From the NCBI RefSeq assembly GCF_009709615.1, contig NZ_WJYA01000004.1:765804-829803 (forward strand): DNA of 64,000 bases, written 5' to 3'. A program made the translations under genes and the position numbers. The notes under the pieces are model-generated. The model saw only the letters and a list, made by a program, of their open reading frames with translations. It had not been told where the DNA came from and made no database searches. Each line of letters starts with the position of its first letter. The stretch's first letter is position 1. Below are positions 28,309-36,755 of this stretch, in pieces. The DNA comes from Winogradskyella ouciana. Its GTDB lineage: Bacteria > Bacteroidota > Bacteroidia > Flavobacteriales > Flavobacteriaceae.

Positions 28309-29176
28309 TACTTTTCTTTTAATAATTTGTTTGCTAATGAGCTGCAATTCAAACCCAAAATTAGATGTGCAAGGACATAGAGGCTGTAGAGGGCTTTTGC
28401 CTGAAAATTCCTTACCAGCTTTTGAAAAGGCCGTTGATCTTGGCGTGCAAACTCTAGAGCTCGATATTGCCATTACCAAAGATAAAGAAGTCGTGGTGTC
28501 TCATGAGCCGTTTATAAGCCGATTTACTTGCCTAAATCCTGAAGGTAATGAGATTCCCAAAGAAATGGATATGGCTTACAATCTCTACCATATGACTAAC
28601 GAGGAGATTAAAGAATTTGATTGTGGCTCCAAGTATCATCCGTCTTATCCAGAACAAGAAAAGTTAAAAACATACAAGCCACTTCTATCCGAAGTTTTTG
28701 AAATGGATAAGGTGAAAGAGTCAGAGGTTAAATTCAATATTGAACTAAAGTCCAAGCCCGAATACTATGGTATTTACACACCGCACCCAGAGGAATATGT
28801 GAAAATCGTATTGAATGAAATTGAAGATAAAGGCATGTTCAATCGCGTGAATCTGCAATCCTTTGATTTGACTATTCTCGAAGAAATAAAAAAACAATCT
28901 CCAAAGATGAAAATAGCACTTTTAATCGACAAGGATGAAAATATTGCAACGAAGCTGGCTGAATTATCCTATAAACCAGAGATTATAAGTCCATATTTTG
29001 AATTGTTAACATCACATGATTTGATAATGAATTATCAAGATAAAGGATATAAAATAATTCCATGGACGGTTAACGAAGAACAAGACATGTTTAAAATGCT
29101 AAGGTGGAATGTCGATGGCATTATTACGGATTATCCAGATAGGCTTCTAGAGATACGTAAAAACAATCGTTATTAA
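28271..29176 (+). CDS. Glycerophosphodiester phosphodiesterase lipoprotein
   Basis: 301 residues. The N-terminus has a lipoprotein signal with LLMSC lipobox (Cys near 25). The catalytic GDPD motif QGHRGCRGLLPENSLPAF lies near residues 34-51, with ELDIAITKD and VVSHE following, which hold the metal-binding Glu/Asp and the second catalytic His. It hydrolyses glycerophosphodiesters to glycerol-3-phosphate and an alcohol. Its start lies 38 bp inside the upstream hydroxylase gene; a later start would lose the lipoprotein signal. Confidence 0.9.
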   Translation: MKNLPYQLILRNSTFLLIICLLMSCNSNPKLDVQGHRGCRGLLPENSLPAFEKAVDLGVQTLELDIAITKDKEVVVSHEPFISRFTCLNPEGNEIPKEMDMAYNLYHMTNEEIKEFDCGSKYHPSYPEQEKLKTYKPLLSEVFEMDKVKESEVKFNIELKSKPEYYGIYTPHPEEYVKIVLNEIEDKGMFNRVNLQSFDLTILEEIKKQSPKMKIALLIDKDENIATKLAELSYKPEIISPYFELLTSHDLIMNYQDKGYKIIPWTVNEEQDMFKMLRWNVDGIITDYPDRLLEIRKNNRY

Positions 29177-29329
29177 CAGTTTATCAACAAAAAGATGTCG
29201 TTGCTCTAATATTTATGTATTTAATGGATTTTTTAGTCTGTAAATTCATAAACAATTTATGTTTGCTGGTGGATTAATTAATTACTGTTGGAATAAACAA
29301 ACTCATGTTTAATTCTAAGTAATGCCATA

Positions 29330-29761
29330 GTGAAAAATTTAATCCGTATCTGTCTCCTCATTATTCTCATTTTCTTATTGAGCTTCTCACTTAAAGCGCA
29401 AGAGCATTATGCTAAACTTGAAAAGAATAGAAACATTCAAGCCAAAGGTTTGATACACCAACTAAACGCTACAAAAGACACGCTAATTCTCAAAAGTGAC
29501 ACAAAAATCAATTATCTCTATTCCATTAATAAAGACTACGGAAGAGATTTCGATGTTTACGTTGATACCACTTATTTTGAATTACCGCTAAATAAATTAC
29601 CTAAAGGAAAACATGTTTTGGTAGCTGTACAATCACCAAAGCGGATTGTGTTTGTAGTAAGAATATTAAAGGATATTCCTAAAGACTTACCCGAACAAGA
29701 AATTTCAGAAGACATTGTAGCAACGGAACCAGTCAAAGTAGCGGTGACTGAGAATAATTAG
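29330..29761 (+). CDS. Exported small protein of unknown function
   Basis: 143 residues from a GTG at 29330. A signal peptide (LIIILIFLLSFSLKAQ) is followed by a mainly beta-type domain and an acidic, valine-rich tail. No known family is recognised. It stands alone, 153 bp after the previous gene, and is followed by a short interspersed repeat. Confidence 0.6.
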   Translation: MKNLIRICLLIILIFLLSFSLKAQEHYAKLEKNRNIQAKGLIHQLNATKDTLILKSDTKINYLYSINKDYGRDFDVYVDTTYFELPLNKLPKGKHVLVAVQSPKRIVFVVRILKDIPKDLPEQEISEDIVATEPVKVAVTENN

Positions 29762-29767
29762 GACAAT

Positions 29768-29823
29768 GTCATACTGAGCACACGCGTGTCGCTGAAGCTT
29801 TAGCGTAAGAACAGTCGAAGTGT
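29768..29823 (+). repeat. Short interspersed repeat with internal hairpin
   Basis: Begins GTCATACTGAGC and ends CAGTCGAAGTG, sharing its ends with the elements at 23347 and 25138. The middle contains the near-palindrome CGCTGAAGCTTTAGCG. It lies between two genes that converge. Confidence 0.6.
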
Positions 29824-29833
29824 CTAAAACAGT

Positions 29834-31132
29834 TTAGTTATAAATTAGGTATTTTTCTCGCATCTCTTTATAGTCATCCAAATCATCTTTCCAAGTTGCT
29901 CTAATTTCAGCTTCGCTTAGTCCAGCTTCAATTTGCTGTTGCAATTTCGCTGTTCCTGCATGCTTTGTAAAATTAGCCGTATTGAATACTTTGGATTTAT
30001 CTGTAGCATGGTTATATGCATCCATAACGTACTTTAGGGTAAATTTCCGTTCAGCTTTTATATTAGATAAATCTGCACCATAACAAACGTCATCTTTATG
30101 CTTAGGATATTTAGAGCCGAAATTTGGTTTTGGAGTATAGCTGAATTCATAATGACTTTTATCTAAAAAGGGAGCTCCATAGCGTTGAAATTGAAACTCT
30201 GTACCACGCCCAACATTAATATTGGTGCCTTCAAACAAACCTAAACTCGGATATAACGTAATGGATTGATCATTTGGTAAATTAGGTGAAGGTCTAATAG
30301 GTAAACTGTAGAGGCTATCGTGATTGTAATTTTCCATTTCAATAACAGTGATATCACAAGTAACTCCATTGCTTAACCATTTTTCACCATTAATCATTTG
30401 TGCATATTCAACAATCGTCATACCGTGAACCAATGGAATAGGATGCATGCCCAAAAAGCTACTGTGTTCTTTTTCCAATACAGGACCATCTACATAATTG
30501 CCATTTGGGTTTGGACGATCTAAAATAAGAAGAGGTACATTGTTTTCTGCACAAGCTTCCATAACATAATGTAACGTAGAGATATAAGTGTAAAATCGAA
30601 CACCAACATCCTGTATATCAAAAACCACAATATCTAAGCCCTCTAACTGTTTTTTGGTTGGTTTTTTATGTTTTCCATGAAGTGAAAAAATAGGCAAACC
30701 TGTTTTGGTATCCACACCATCTTTTACCTTTTCACCAGCATCTGCAGTACCTCTAAAACCATGTTCAGGTGAAAAGACTTTTTTGATGTTGATATCTAAA
30801 ACTAATAATGAATCAACTAAATGTACAAATGAACTGTCATTGCGAGTCTCGTTTTTTTTACGAGACGTGGCAATCTCTTTAAATATTACACTCGTCTGAT
30901 TAGCCACAACACCAACACGCTTTCCTTTAAGCAATGGTAAATACTGTTCCGTTTGATCAGCGCCAACAACAATTGCTTTGTCATCCTTTGGCTTCGTGCT
31001 TCGAGCTTCCTGCTTCAAACTTTCAGCTGTCACTTTTTCACTTCCAGCTTTTCCAGCACATGATATAACCATTGAGATAATACCGAAAATTATCGGGAAT
31101 AAAACAGTATTTTTGAAAACCTTAAAACGCAT
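29834..31132 (-). CDS. NamZ-like exo-beta-N-acetylmuramidase lipoprotein (DUF1343) with repeat-derived insertions
   Basis: 432 residues. Lipoprotein signal with ISMVISC (Cys25). The DUF1343 core is intact: GKRVGVVANQTS near 70-81, FSPEHGFRGTADAGEKV near 120-136, FDIQDVGVRFYTYISTL near 170-186, LDRPNPNGNYVDGP near 205-218. The family was shown to remove terminal MurNAc from peptidoglycan fragments (established for NamZ). Two stretches look foreign to the family: residues about 38-52 are encoded by a 7-bp-period array, and residues 85-99 are encoded by a palindromic repeat element at 30836-30881. Both keep the frame open. Its start lies 9 bp from the divergent permease gene. Confidence 0.88.
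   Translation of the reverse strand: MRFKVFKNTVLFPIIFGIISMVISCAGKAGSEKVTAESLKQEARSTKPKDDKAIVVGADQTEQYLPLLKGKRVGVVANQTSVIFKEIATSRKKNETRNDSSFVHLVDSLLVLDINIKKVFSPEHGFRGTADAGEKVKDGVDTKTGLPIFSLHGKHKKPTKKQLEGLDIVVFDIQDVGVRFYTYISTLHYVMEACAENNVPLLILDRPNPNGNYVDGPVLEKEHSSFLGMHPIPLVHGMTIVEYAQMINGEKWLSNGVTCDITVIEMENYNHDSLYSLPIRPSPNLPNDQSITLYPSLGLFEGTNINVGRGTEFQFQRYGAPFLDKSHYEFSYTPKPNFGSKYPKHKDDVCYGADLSNIKAERKFTLKYVMDAYNHATDKSKVFNTANFTKHAGTAKLQQQIEAGLSEAEIRATWKDDLDDYKEMREKYLIYN
30836..30881 (-). repeat. Compact palindromic repeat element inside the NamZ-like gene
   Basis: Contains TGTCATTGCGAG (30837-30847 plus flank), an inner hairpin of TCTCGT (30848-30853) against ACGAGA (30861-30866), then GTGGCAATCTC (30868-30878). 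The outer sequences are those of the element at 25906. It encodes residues 85-99 of the DUF1343 protein, between the conserved VANQTSVI and HLVDSLL segments, where relatives are expected to have only a few residues. Confidence 0.8.
30992..31045 (-). repeat. 7-bp-period array inside the NamZ-like gene
   Basis: GCTTC recurs at 30992, 30999, 31006 and 31013 exactly 7 bp apart on the plus strand, followed by degraded units at 31020 and 31027 and an ACTTC at 31041 in phase. On the coding strand this encodes the charged linker between the lipobox and the enzyme domain. Confidence 0.7.
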
Positions 31133-31141
31133 ATTTAGATT

Positions 31142-32374
31142 TTGAATTTTGAGTTGTTTATAGCTAAACGCATTATTGGCAGTAAAGCGTATAAAAGTAG
31201 TGTTTCGGCACCAATAATTAAAATTGGAATTGCCGCAATTGCTATTGGTATTATTGTTATGCTCATTGCTATTGCCACAGGTTTGGGCTTACAGCAAAAG
31301 ATAAGGGATAAGGTTGTGGCTTTTAATGGTCATATAGAAATTACCAATTTCGATACCAATGCTTCCGATGAATCCCAAGTACCTATTTCCAAAGATCAAG
31401 ATTTTTACCCTGAATTCAATTCAGTTGAAGGAGTAACACATATACAAGCCGTTGCCACAAAGTTTGCCGTTATTAGAACAGAAACCGATTTTGAAGGTGT
31501 CGTAGTAAAAGGCGTAGGAGCGGATTATAAATGGGATTATTTCAAGGAGTTTTTGGTTGAAGGTCGTCTGCCTGATTTTACAGGAAAACGAAATGAAGAG
31601 ATTTTAATTTCAAGTTATTTGGCGAATCGATTAGGCTTTAATGTCGGAGATAAATTTCAAACCCTGTTTGGCGAAAACCTTGAAAGACCACCTCGTATTA
31701 TCAACTATGAAATCGTAGGAATTTATAATTCTGGTTTCCAGGAATTGGACGAAAAATTCTGCATTGCAGATATAAGACATATACAACGTCTCAATAAATG
31801 GAAAGCTGAAGAAATAGGCAGTTTTGAAGTTTTTGTAGATGATTTTTCAGAATTAGATGAAATAGTTCCACAGGTTTATAAAGAATCTGGTTCTTATCTC
31901 AATGCCAGACCTGTCAATAAAAAATACTACACCGTTTTTGAATGGATCAAAATTTTTGATAGCAACACAAATATCATCATCGCAATTATGATTATCGTTG
32001 CTGGTATTAACATGATAACCACACTATTGGTACTGATCTTAGAGCGAACCAACATGATAGGTGTTCTAAAAGCCTTGGGAAGTTCTAATTGGTCCATAAG
32101 AAAGGTGTTTTTATATAATGCCTCTTATTTAATTGGTTTGGGTTTAATTTGGGGAAATCTTATAGGACTTGGCCTATTATTCACTCAGAAGTATTTTAAA
32201 TTATTTCCTTTAAATCCAGATACTTATTACGTCAGTGAAGCACCAGTTTATATCAGTTGGGACTACATCTTATTGCTGAATATAGGAACTTTCATTGCTT
32301 GTTTATTAATGTTGATGATTCCATCAATTATCATCTCAAGAATTTCACCGGTGAAGGCCATTCGGTTTGATTAA
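31142..32374 (+). CDS. FtsX-like ABC transporter permease (LolC/E-MacB type)
   Basis: 410 residues. A short cytoplasmic start is followed by one transmembrane helix (about 24-47), a periplasmic domain of about 200 residues, and three C-terminal helices (about 275-400) with the FtsX signature ERTNMIGVLKALGSSNWSIRK. Such permeases mechanically extract lipoproteins or other envelope substrates with a separate ATPase. The start is TTG at 31142, only 9 bp from the divergent NamZ-like start. No ATPase gene is adjacent. Confidence 0.85.
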   Translation: MNFELFIAKRIIGSKAYKSSVSAPIIKIGIAAIAIGIIVMLIAIATGLGLQQKIRDKVVAFNGHIEITNFDTNASDESQVPISKDQDFYPEFNSVEGVTHIQAVATKFAVIRTETDFEGVVVKGVGADYKWDYFKEFLVEGRLPDFTGKRNEEILISSYLANRLGFNVGDKFQTLFGENLERPPRIINYEIVGIYNSGFQELDEKFCIADIRHIQRLNKWKAEEIGSFEVFVDDFSELDEIVPQVYKESGSYLNARPVNKKYYTVFEWIKIFDSNTNIIIAIMIIVAGINMITTLLVLILERTNMIGVLKALGSSNWSIRKVFLYNASYLIGLGLIWGNLIGLGLLFTQKYFKLFPLNPDTYYVSEAPVYISWDYILLLNIGTFIACLLMLMIPSIIISRISPVKAIRFD

Positions 32375-32522
32375 AAGCCCCTTGGTATAACTTATAGCTT
32401 ATCCAATGGCTTGTAATTTTCCCCCAGAAGGGATCAAATGGTGTTTGTTGCTTAGCCATTGATTTTTATACCTTTTCTAAGCGATTTTTTATGTTGCTAT
32501 ATTCAATATTTTTTCTTGAAAA

Positions 32523-32557
32523 TTTGGAATTTAGTTTTTGATGTTTGGAATTTTTTA
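32523..32557 (+). repeat. 7-bp-period array, TTTNNNN type (intergenic)
   Basis: Five consecutive heptads starting with TTT, including two exact TTTGGAA units at 32523 and 32544. The first 28 bases match the complement of 10080-10107 except for one base. It lies in the gap between the permease and the cysteine synthase genes. Confidence 0.78.
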
Positions 32558-32588
32558 ATCAGCTAATAGCATTGAAAACATAACCAAC

Positions 32589-32616
32589 TTTTTACTTTCT
32601 ACTTATTACTTTATAC
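32589..32616 (+). repeat. 7-bp-period array, TTNNTAC type (intergenic)
   Basis: Four consecutive heptads, TTTTTAC, TTTCTAC, TTATTAC and TTTATAC, with TAC in phase every 7 bp. It ends 1 bp before the putative -7 box of the cysteine synthase gene, in the place where a -33 element would be. Confidence 0.75.
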
Positions 32617-32617
32617 T

Positions 32618-32625
32618 TAAATTTG
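32618..32625 (+). promoter_or_regulatory. Putative -7 box for the cysteine synthase gene
   Basis: TAAATTTG fits TAnnTTTG exactly and lies 18 bp upstream of the ATG at 32643. The -33 region falls inside the heptad array and has only a TTT match. The bases after it, TTTGCACCGCAAA, form a short palindrome. Confidence 0.45.
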
Positions 32626-32642
32626 CACCGCAAATTGATTTT

Positions 32643-33623
32643 ATGGACTACGCAGAAAATATATTAGGGACTATAGGAAACACTCCTCTAGTAAAAATGA
32701 ATAAACTGGTTGAAGAGCTGCCTTGTTTGGTACTCGCTAAATACGAAACTTTTAACCCAGGAAACTCGGTTAAAGACCGTATGGCATTGCAAATGATCGA
32801 AGATGCAGAAGCTGACGGAAGATTGAAGCCAGGCGGAACAATTATAGAAGGAACTTCTGGTAATACAGGTATGGGCTTGGCTTTAGCTGCTATTGTAAAA
32901 GGTTACAAGTGCATTTTCGTGATTAGTGATAAGCAGTCTAAAGAGAAAATGGATGTGCTAAAGGCTATGGGAGCTGAGGTTGTGGTTTGCCCAACAGATG
33001 TTGAGCCAGACGATCCACGTAGTTATTATTCGGTGTCTAAACGTTTGGGTGAAGAAACACCGAATTCTTGGTATGTCAATCAATATGATAACCCAAGCAA
33101 TACTAAAGCACACTACCAAAGCACTGGACCAGAAATTTGGAAACAAACAGACGGTAAGATTACTCATTTTGTAGTTGGTGTTGGTACAGGTGGAACCATT
33201 TCTGGAGTAGGGAAGTACCTAAAGGAACAAAACCCGGATATTAAAGTTTGGGGAGTGGACACTTATGGTTCTGTGTTTAAAAAATATCATGAATCAGGTG
33301 TGTTTGACGAAAACGAAATCTACCCTTATGTCACTGAAGGTATTGGTGAAGATATATTGCCAGAAAATGTGGACTTTAGCATTATCGATGGGTTTACCAA
33401 AGTTACCGATAAGGATGCAGCGGTTTACACGCAATTGTTGGCAAAAGAAGAAGGTATGTTCTTGGGTAACTCAGCAGGAGCAGCTATAAAAGGTGTGCTA
33501 CAATTGAAAGAACATTTTAAACCAGATGATGTTGTGGTAGTACTTTATCACGACCATGGAAGTCGTTACGTAGGTAAAATGTTTAATGACGATTGGATGC
33601 GTGAGAAGGGTTATATTGAATAG
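32643..33623 (+). CDS. PLP-dependent cysteine synthase/cystathionine beta-synthase-family enzyme
   Basis: 326 residues. IGNTPLVKMN at 11-20, PLP-binding lysine K44 in NPGNSVKDR, the phosphate or substrate loop EGTSGNTG near 69-76, and the glycine-rich GVGTGGTISG near 178-187. The block DNPSNTKAHYQSTGPEIW resembles cystathionine beta-synthase more than CysK, and no CBS regulatory domain is attached. It makes cysteine from O-acetylserine or cystathionine from serine and homocysteine; the sequence does not settle which. Confidence 0.9.
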   Translation: MDYAENILGTIGNTPLVKMNKLVEELPCLVLAKYETFNPGNSVKDRMALQMIEDAEADGRLKPGGTIIEGTSGNTGMGLALAAIVKGYKCIFVISDKQSKEKMDVLKAMGAEVVVCPTDVEPDDPRSYYSVSKRLGEETPNSWYVNQYDNPSNTKAHYQSTGPEIWKQTDGKITHFVVGVGTGGTISGVGKYLKEQNPDIKVWGVDTYGSVFKKYHESGVFDENEIYPYVTEGIGEDILPENVDFSIIDGFTKVTDKDAAVYTQLLAKEEGMFLGNSAGAAIKGVLQLKEHFKPDDVVVVLYHDHGSRYVGKMFNDDWMREKGYIE

Positions 33624-33672
33624 CCATGTTTTTCTGCATCTGTTTTACTTAAAGACAGAACACTCAATAATA

Positions 33673-33716
33673 AAAATCAAATGCCCAAAGAAATACTTTG
33701 GGCATTTGATTTTTTT
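33673..33716. terminator. Strong bidirectional terminator
   Basis: A perfect 18-bp stem (33673-33690 against 33696-33713) with loop AAATA and T-runs on both strands, between the convergent cysteine synthase and lipoprotein genes. Confidence 0.92.
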
Positions 33717-33734
33717 AAAACAAAGTCGTCTTAA

Positions 33735-34145
33735 TTAATCTATAAAATTGCTTGTCTTTATCCAAGTTTCTTTAACAACGTCACCATCGGCATTGGCATA
33801 ACCTAGAACTAAAGTAGCTGTATTTAAAATGTATTCATAAGAGAAAGTGATCCCATTGGATGTTTCAAATTCCATCACATTTCCATTGTTAGTAATCTTA
33901 AATGTGCCGGAACTTGTATCATTGCTTTCTAAAGTAAACAAGCCTTTAAAATCTCTAATGTCATTATCGTCTCTAAAGATAAATTTGGCATCGTCCGTTG
34001 GTTGTGGATCGGTGTCATTAAGGATTCTGCTTTGTAGTTCCCATTGGCCAATTAAATTTTCAATAGCAGAATAATTGTGGTCTTCATCTCGGCTGCAACT
34101 CATTACAGTAGCAACCACTGCCAAGATTAATAATATGCGTTTCAT
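33735..34145 (-). CDS. Small lipoprotein, lipocalin-like
   Basis: 136 residues from the ATG at 34145; an in-frame upstream extension to 34193 lacks sense because the lipoprotein signal begins at MKRILLILAVVATVMSC. The mature part has NLIGQWELQSRI followed by predicted beta strands, the pattern of lipocalin-like DUF4923/5004-type proteins frequent in this phylum. Function unknown. Confidence 0.72.
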   Translation of the reverse strand: MKRILLILAVVATVMSCSRDEDHNYSAIENLIGQWELQSRILNDTDPQPTDDAKFIFRDDNDIRDFKGLFTLESNDTSSGTFKITNNGNVMEFETSNGITFSYEYILNTATLVLGYANADGDVVKETWIKTSNFID

Positions 34146-34202
34146 AACTTTTGTTTTTATTTTAAAGTTAGTAAAACGGACTGAGTTAGACAAGTATTGG
34201 TC

Positions 34203-35345
34203 TTATTCATTCTTAATCTTCTCTAAATACGTTAAACTGAAATTTATTTTTAGCTCAGTCCACATTGGAAGGTGATCGCTGAGTTGAAAAGTACGCCACT
34301 CTTTTTTGTAGTACTCTTTTTGTGCATCCGGATCGGCAATAATAGCCTTAAACTCATCTATCGATTTCTGTATTTTTACTTTCTTTTCAGCATCGGTAGT
34401 GTTGGCTAACTTATCTTTTTGCTTTGCAAGTTTGCCCTTTAAATTTTGTAAAACTACTTCTTGATAGTCAGTAAACTGACGTGTGCTAAAAACCCTATTG
34501 TAATAATTATAGGCGCCGGCACTATTGTCTTGATCTCCGTGCACAACTTCACCTTTTTTTTCCATAAAGGCAATTTGATCATAGTGTTTGGTTTGGTACA
34601 TATTACTTGGGTTGTCTTCAATACCTTTTGGAATTTTAAAGCCATGTTTTTTTAAGGCTTTCATGGTTTTGTGCTCTGGACTATAAATATTAAAGTCACC
34701 TAAAAGAATGAGGTTTTCGTCATAGCGTTTAGCGCGCTTTTTTAAGTTTTCTGCTATGGTGTCTATTTCTTCAATACGTTGTTTTAGTTTTTCCCCAGAA
34801 GCCGAACCAAAATAAATATGAACAGTACAAAGTTTAAACTTAAACCAACCAGATTGAAAAGCTACTAAAAAAGGTGTTCGGGCAAACTGCTTTTTGTCAC
34901 CTATAAGCTTACTGGGAGTCAGTACAATTTCACCTGCCACTTTCTGAAAAGATACACGGTTGGTGTCGTAGATATAGGCCATACGTTCACCATTGCCAGA
35001 ATGACCTTCGGTGACATCTGTCATTATATAATCCCACTGGTCACCCATAACGTACATTAAACGGTTAAAGGCAAAAAGGTCTTCATTGACTTCTTGTATA
35101 GCGACCAAATCAAAACTTGAGATAATCTCGGACATATAGAAAAAAGCTTCCTTGGTACGTGGACCATAACCATATTGATTGGAGTCAAAATCCCTTATGT
35201 TCCATGTGGCAATAAGCACATTTTCATTAAAGATTTTTTCAGGAATTTTTTCGTCAAGATCTTCTTTGAGGCTGGTTAATCGTTTAATAACGCGCTTACG
35301 TTCTTCTAATTCAGGAAAATCGTTTTTTAAAGCAAAGTAACGCAT
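34203..35345 (-). CDS. Endonuclease/exonuclease/phosphatase (EEP) family protein
   Basis: 380 residues without a signal peptide. EEP landmarks are ATWNIRDFDSNQ (near 47-58), AIQEVNED (near 82-89, the metal-binding Glu), LLGDFNIYSPEHK (near 217-229, catalytic Asp/Asn) and LSDHLPMWTEL near the C-terminus (catalytic Asp-His). A lysine-rich helical insertion lies at about 295-340. The substrate may be nucleic acid or a phosphoester lipid. Single gene between two terminators or promoters. Confidence 0.87.
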   Translation of the reverse strand: MRYFALKNDFPELEERKRVIKRLTSLKEDLDEKIPEKIFNENVLIATWNIRDFDSNQYGYGPRTKEAFFYMSEIISSFDLVAIQEVNEDLFAFNRLMYVMGDQWDYIMTDVTEGHSGNGERMAYIYDTNRVSFQKVAGEIVLTPSKLIGDKKQFARTPFLVAFQSGWFKFKLCTVHIYFGSASGEKLKQRIEEIDTIAENLKKRAKRYDENLILLGDFNIYSPEHKTMKALKKHGFKIPKGIEDNPSNMYQTKHYDQIAFMEKKGEVVHGDQDNSAGAYNYYNRVFSTRQFTDYQEVVLQNLKGKLAKQKDKLANTTDAEKKVKIQKSIDEFKAIIADPDAQKEYYKKEWRTFQLSDHLPMWTELKINFSLTYLEKIKNE

Positions 35346-35461
35346 AGTGGGTTGGTATTGGTTTACGACTACAAGTTAATCATAAAAACAGTCGGTTTTT
35401 ATACGTAGGATTACGTATTTTTCGTCTTTTTTGTTTCAATTCAAATGTCTATTTTAGAACC

Positions 35462-36733
35462 ATGCAAGAAGACTTTCTTCATTACGTTTGGAAACACAAG
35501 GCATTTTCATCACAATCCCTTAAAACAGTAAGCGGAGAGACCATTTCCATAAAACATCTTGGTCAGCATAATCATAATGCTGGTCCAGATTTTTTTAATG
35601 GGCAATTAAGTATTAATGGTCAACTTTGGGCTGGAAATATAGAAATTCATATAAAATCGTCTGATTGGTACTTGCACAATCATGAAAAAGATAAAGCCTA
35701 CGATAATGTTATCCTTCATGTCGTATGGGAACATGATACAGAGGTTTTTAGAAAAGACAATTCTGAAATTCCAACACTTGTATTGAAACACTATGTTGAC
35801 GATGCTCTATTTGGGAATTATCAAAAACTAATGAAGTCCAAATCTTGGATTAATTGTGAGGCTGATTTTTCGGATATAGATGATTTTCTGTTAAACAATT
35901 GGTTAGAGCGTTTGTTCATAGAACGCTTAGAGCGAAAATCTGATGATATTTCTACACTTTTACAACAGTCCAATAACGATTGGGAAGCCGTTTTGTTTAT
36001 AATGTTATTGAAGAATTTCGGACTTAAAGTAAATGGTGAAGCTTTTCTAAGCTTAGCAAAATCAATTGATTATTCAGTGGTGAGGAAACTTCAAAATGAT
36101 GTATTGGAAATGGAAGCTTTGTTATTTGGACAAGCGGGTTTGTTGGATGATGATGTGCAAGAGGCCTACCACTCGGATTTAAAATTACGCTATCAATATT
36201 TAAAGCAAAAATTCACACTTAGAAATGAAGGGGTTTTGCCTTTGCAGTTTTTTAGGTTAAGACCACCTAATTTCCCTACAATACGTTTGTCGCAATTTGC
36301 AAATGTATATACTACGGAGCACCAGCTATTTTCTAAAGTGATGGTAATGAATAAAAAAGATGAGTTTTACAAACTATTTAACAAAGGGGTCAATGAGTTT
36401 TGGATGACGCATTACACATTTGCTAAAGCTTCAAAAATTTCTAAGAAACTATTGACCAAGTCTTTTATAGATTTACTAATCATTAACACTATTATTCCTT
36501 TAAAATTTAGTTACGCAAAATATCAAGGACAATCAATTGAAGGTGAATTATTTGACCTCATTAAAGAAATAAAGCTTGAAAACAACAGTATTGTCAAAAA
36601 GTTTTTACAGTTAAAATCATTAGAAAAAAATGCGCTGAGTTCTCAAGCATTATTACAACTAAAACAACACTATTGCGACAAAAATAAATGTTTGCAATGT
36701 GCTATAGGAAATCAACTAATCGTTAAAAATTGA
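35462..36733 (+). CDS. DUF2851-family protein
   Basis: 423 residues. The N-terminal region has EDFLHYVWKHK, GQHNHNAGPDFFNGQL and WAGNIEIHIKSSDWYLH, hallmarks of DUF2851, a family seen almost only in Bacteroidota. The aspartate- and glutamate-containing blocks with ILHVVWEHD have been likened to a nuclease-type core, but this is unproven. The C-terminus carries CDKNKCLQCAIG, a possible metal site. First of a likely operon with the pspC and K+ channel genes. Confidence 0.85.
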   Translation: MQEDFLHYVWKHKAFSSQSLKTVSGETISIKHLGQHNHNAGPDFFNGQLSINGQLWAGNIEIHIKSSDWYLHNHEKDKAYDNVILHVVWEHDTEVFRKDNSEIPTLVLKHYVDDALFGNYQKLMKSKSWINCEADFSDIDDFLLNNWLERLFIERLERKSDDISTLLQQSNNDWEAVLFIMLLKNFGLKVNGEAFLSLAKSIDYSVVRKLQNDVLEMEALLFGQAGLLDDDVQEAYHSDLKLRYQYLKQKFTLRNEGVLPLQFFRLRPPNFPTIRLSQFANVYTTEHQLFSKVMVMNKKDEFYKLFNKGVNEFWMTHYTFAKASKISKKLLTKSFIDLLIINTIIPLKFSYAKYQGQSIEGELFDLIKEIKLENNSIVKKFLQLKSLEKNALSSQALLQLKQHYCDKNKCLQCAIGNQLIVKN

Positions 36734-36755
36734 GCTATTTGCTATATATTGCAGT

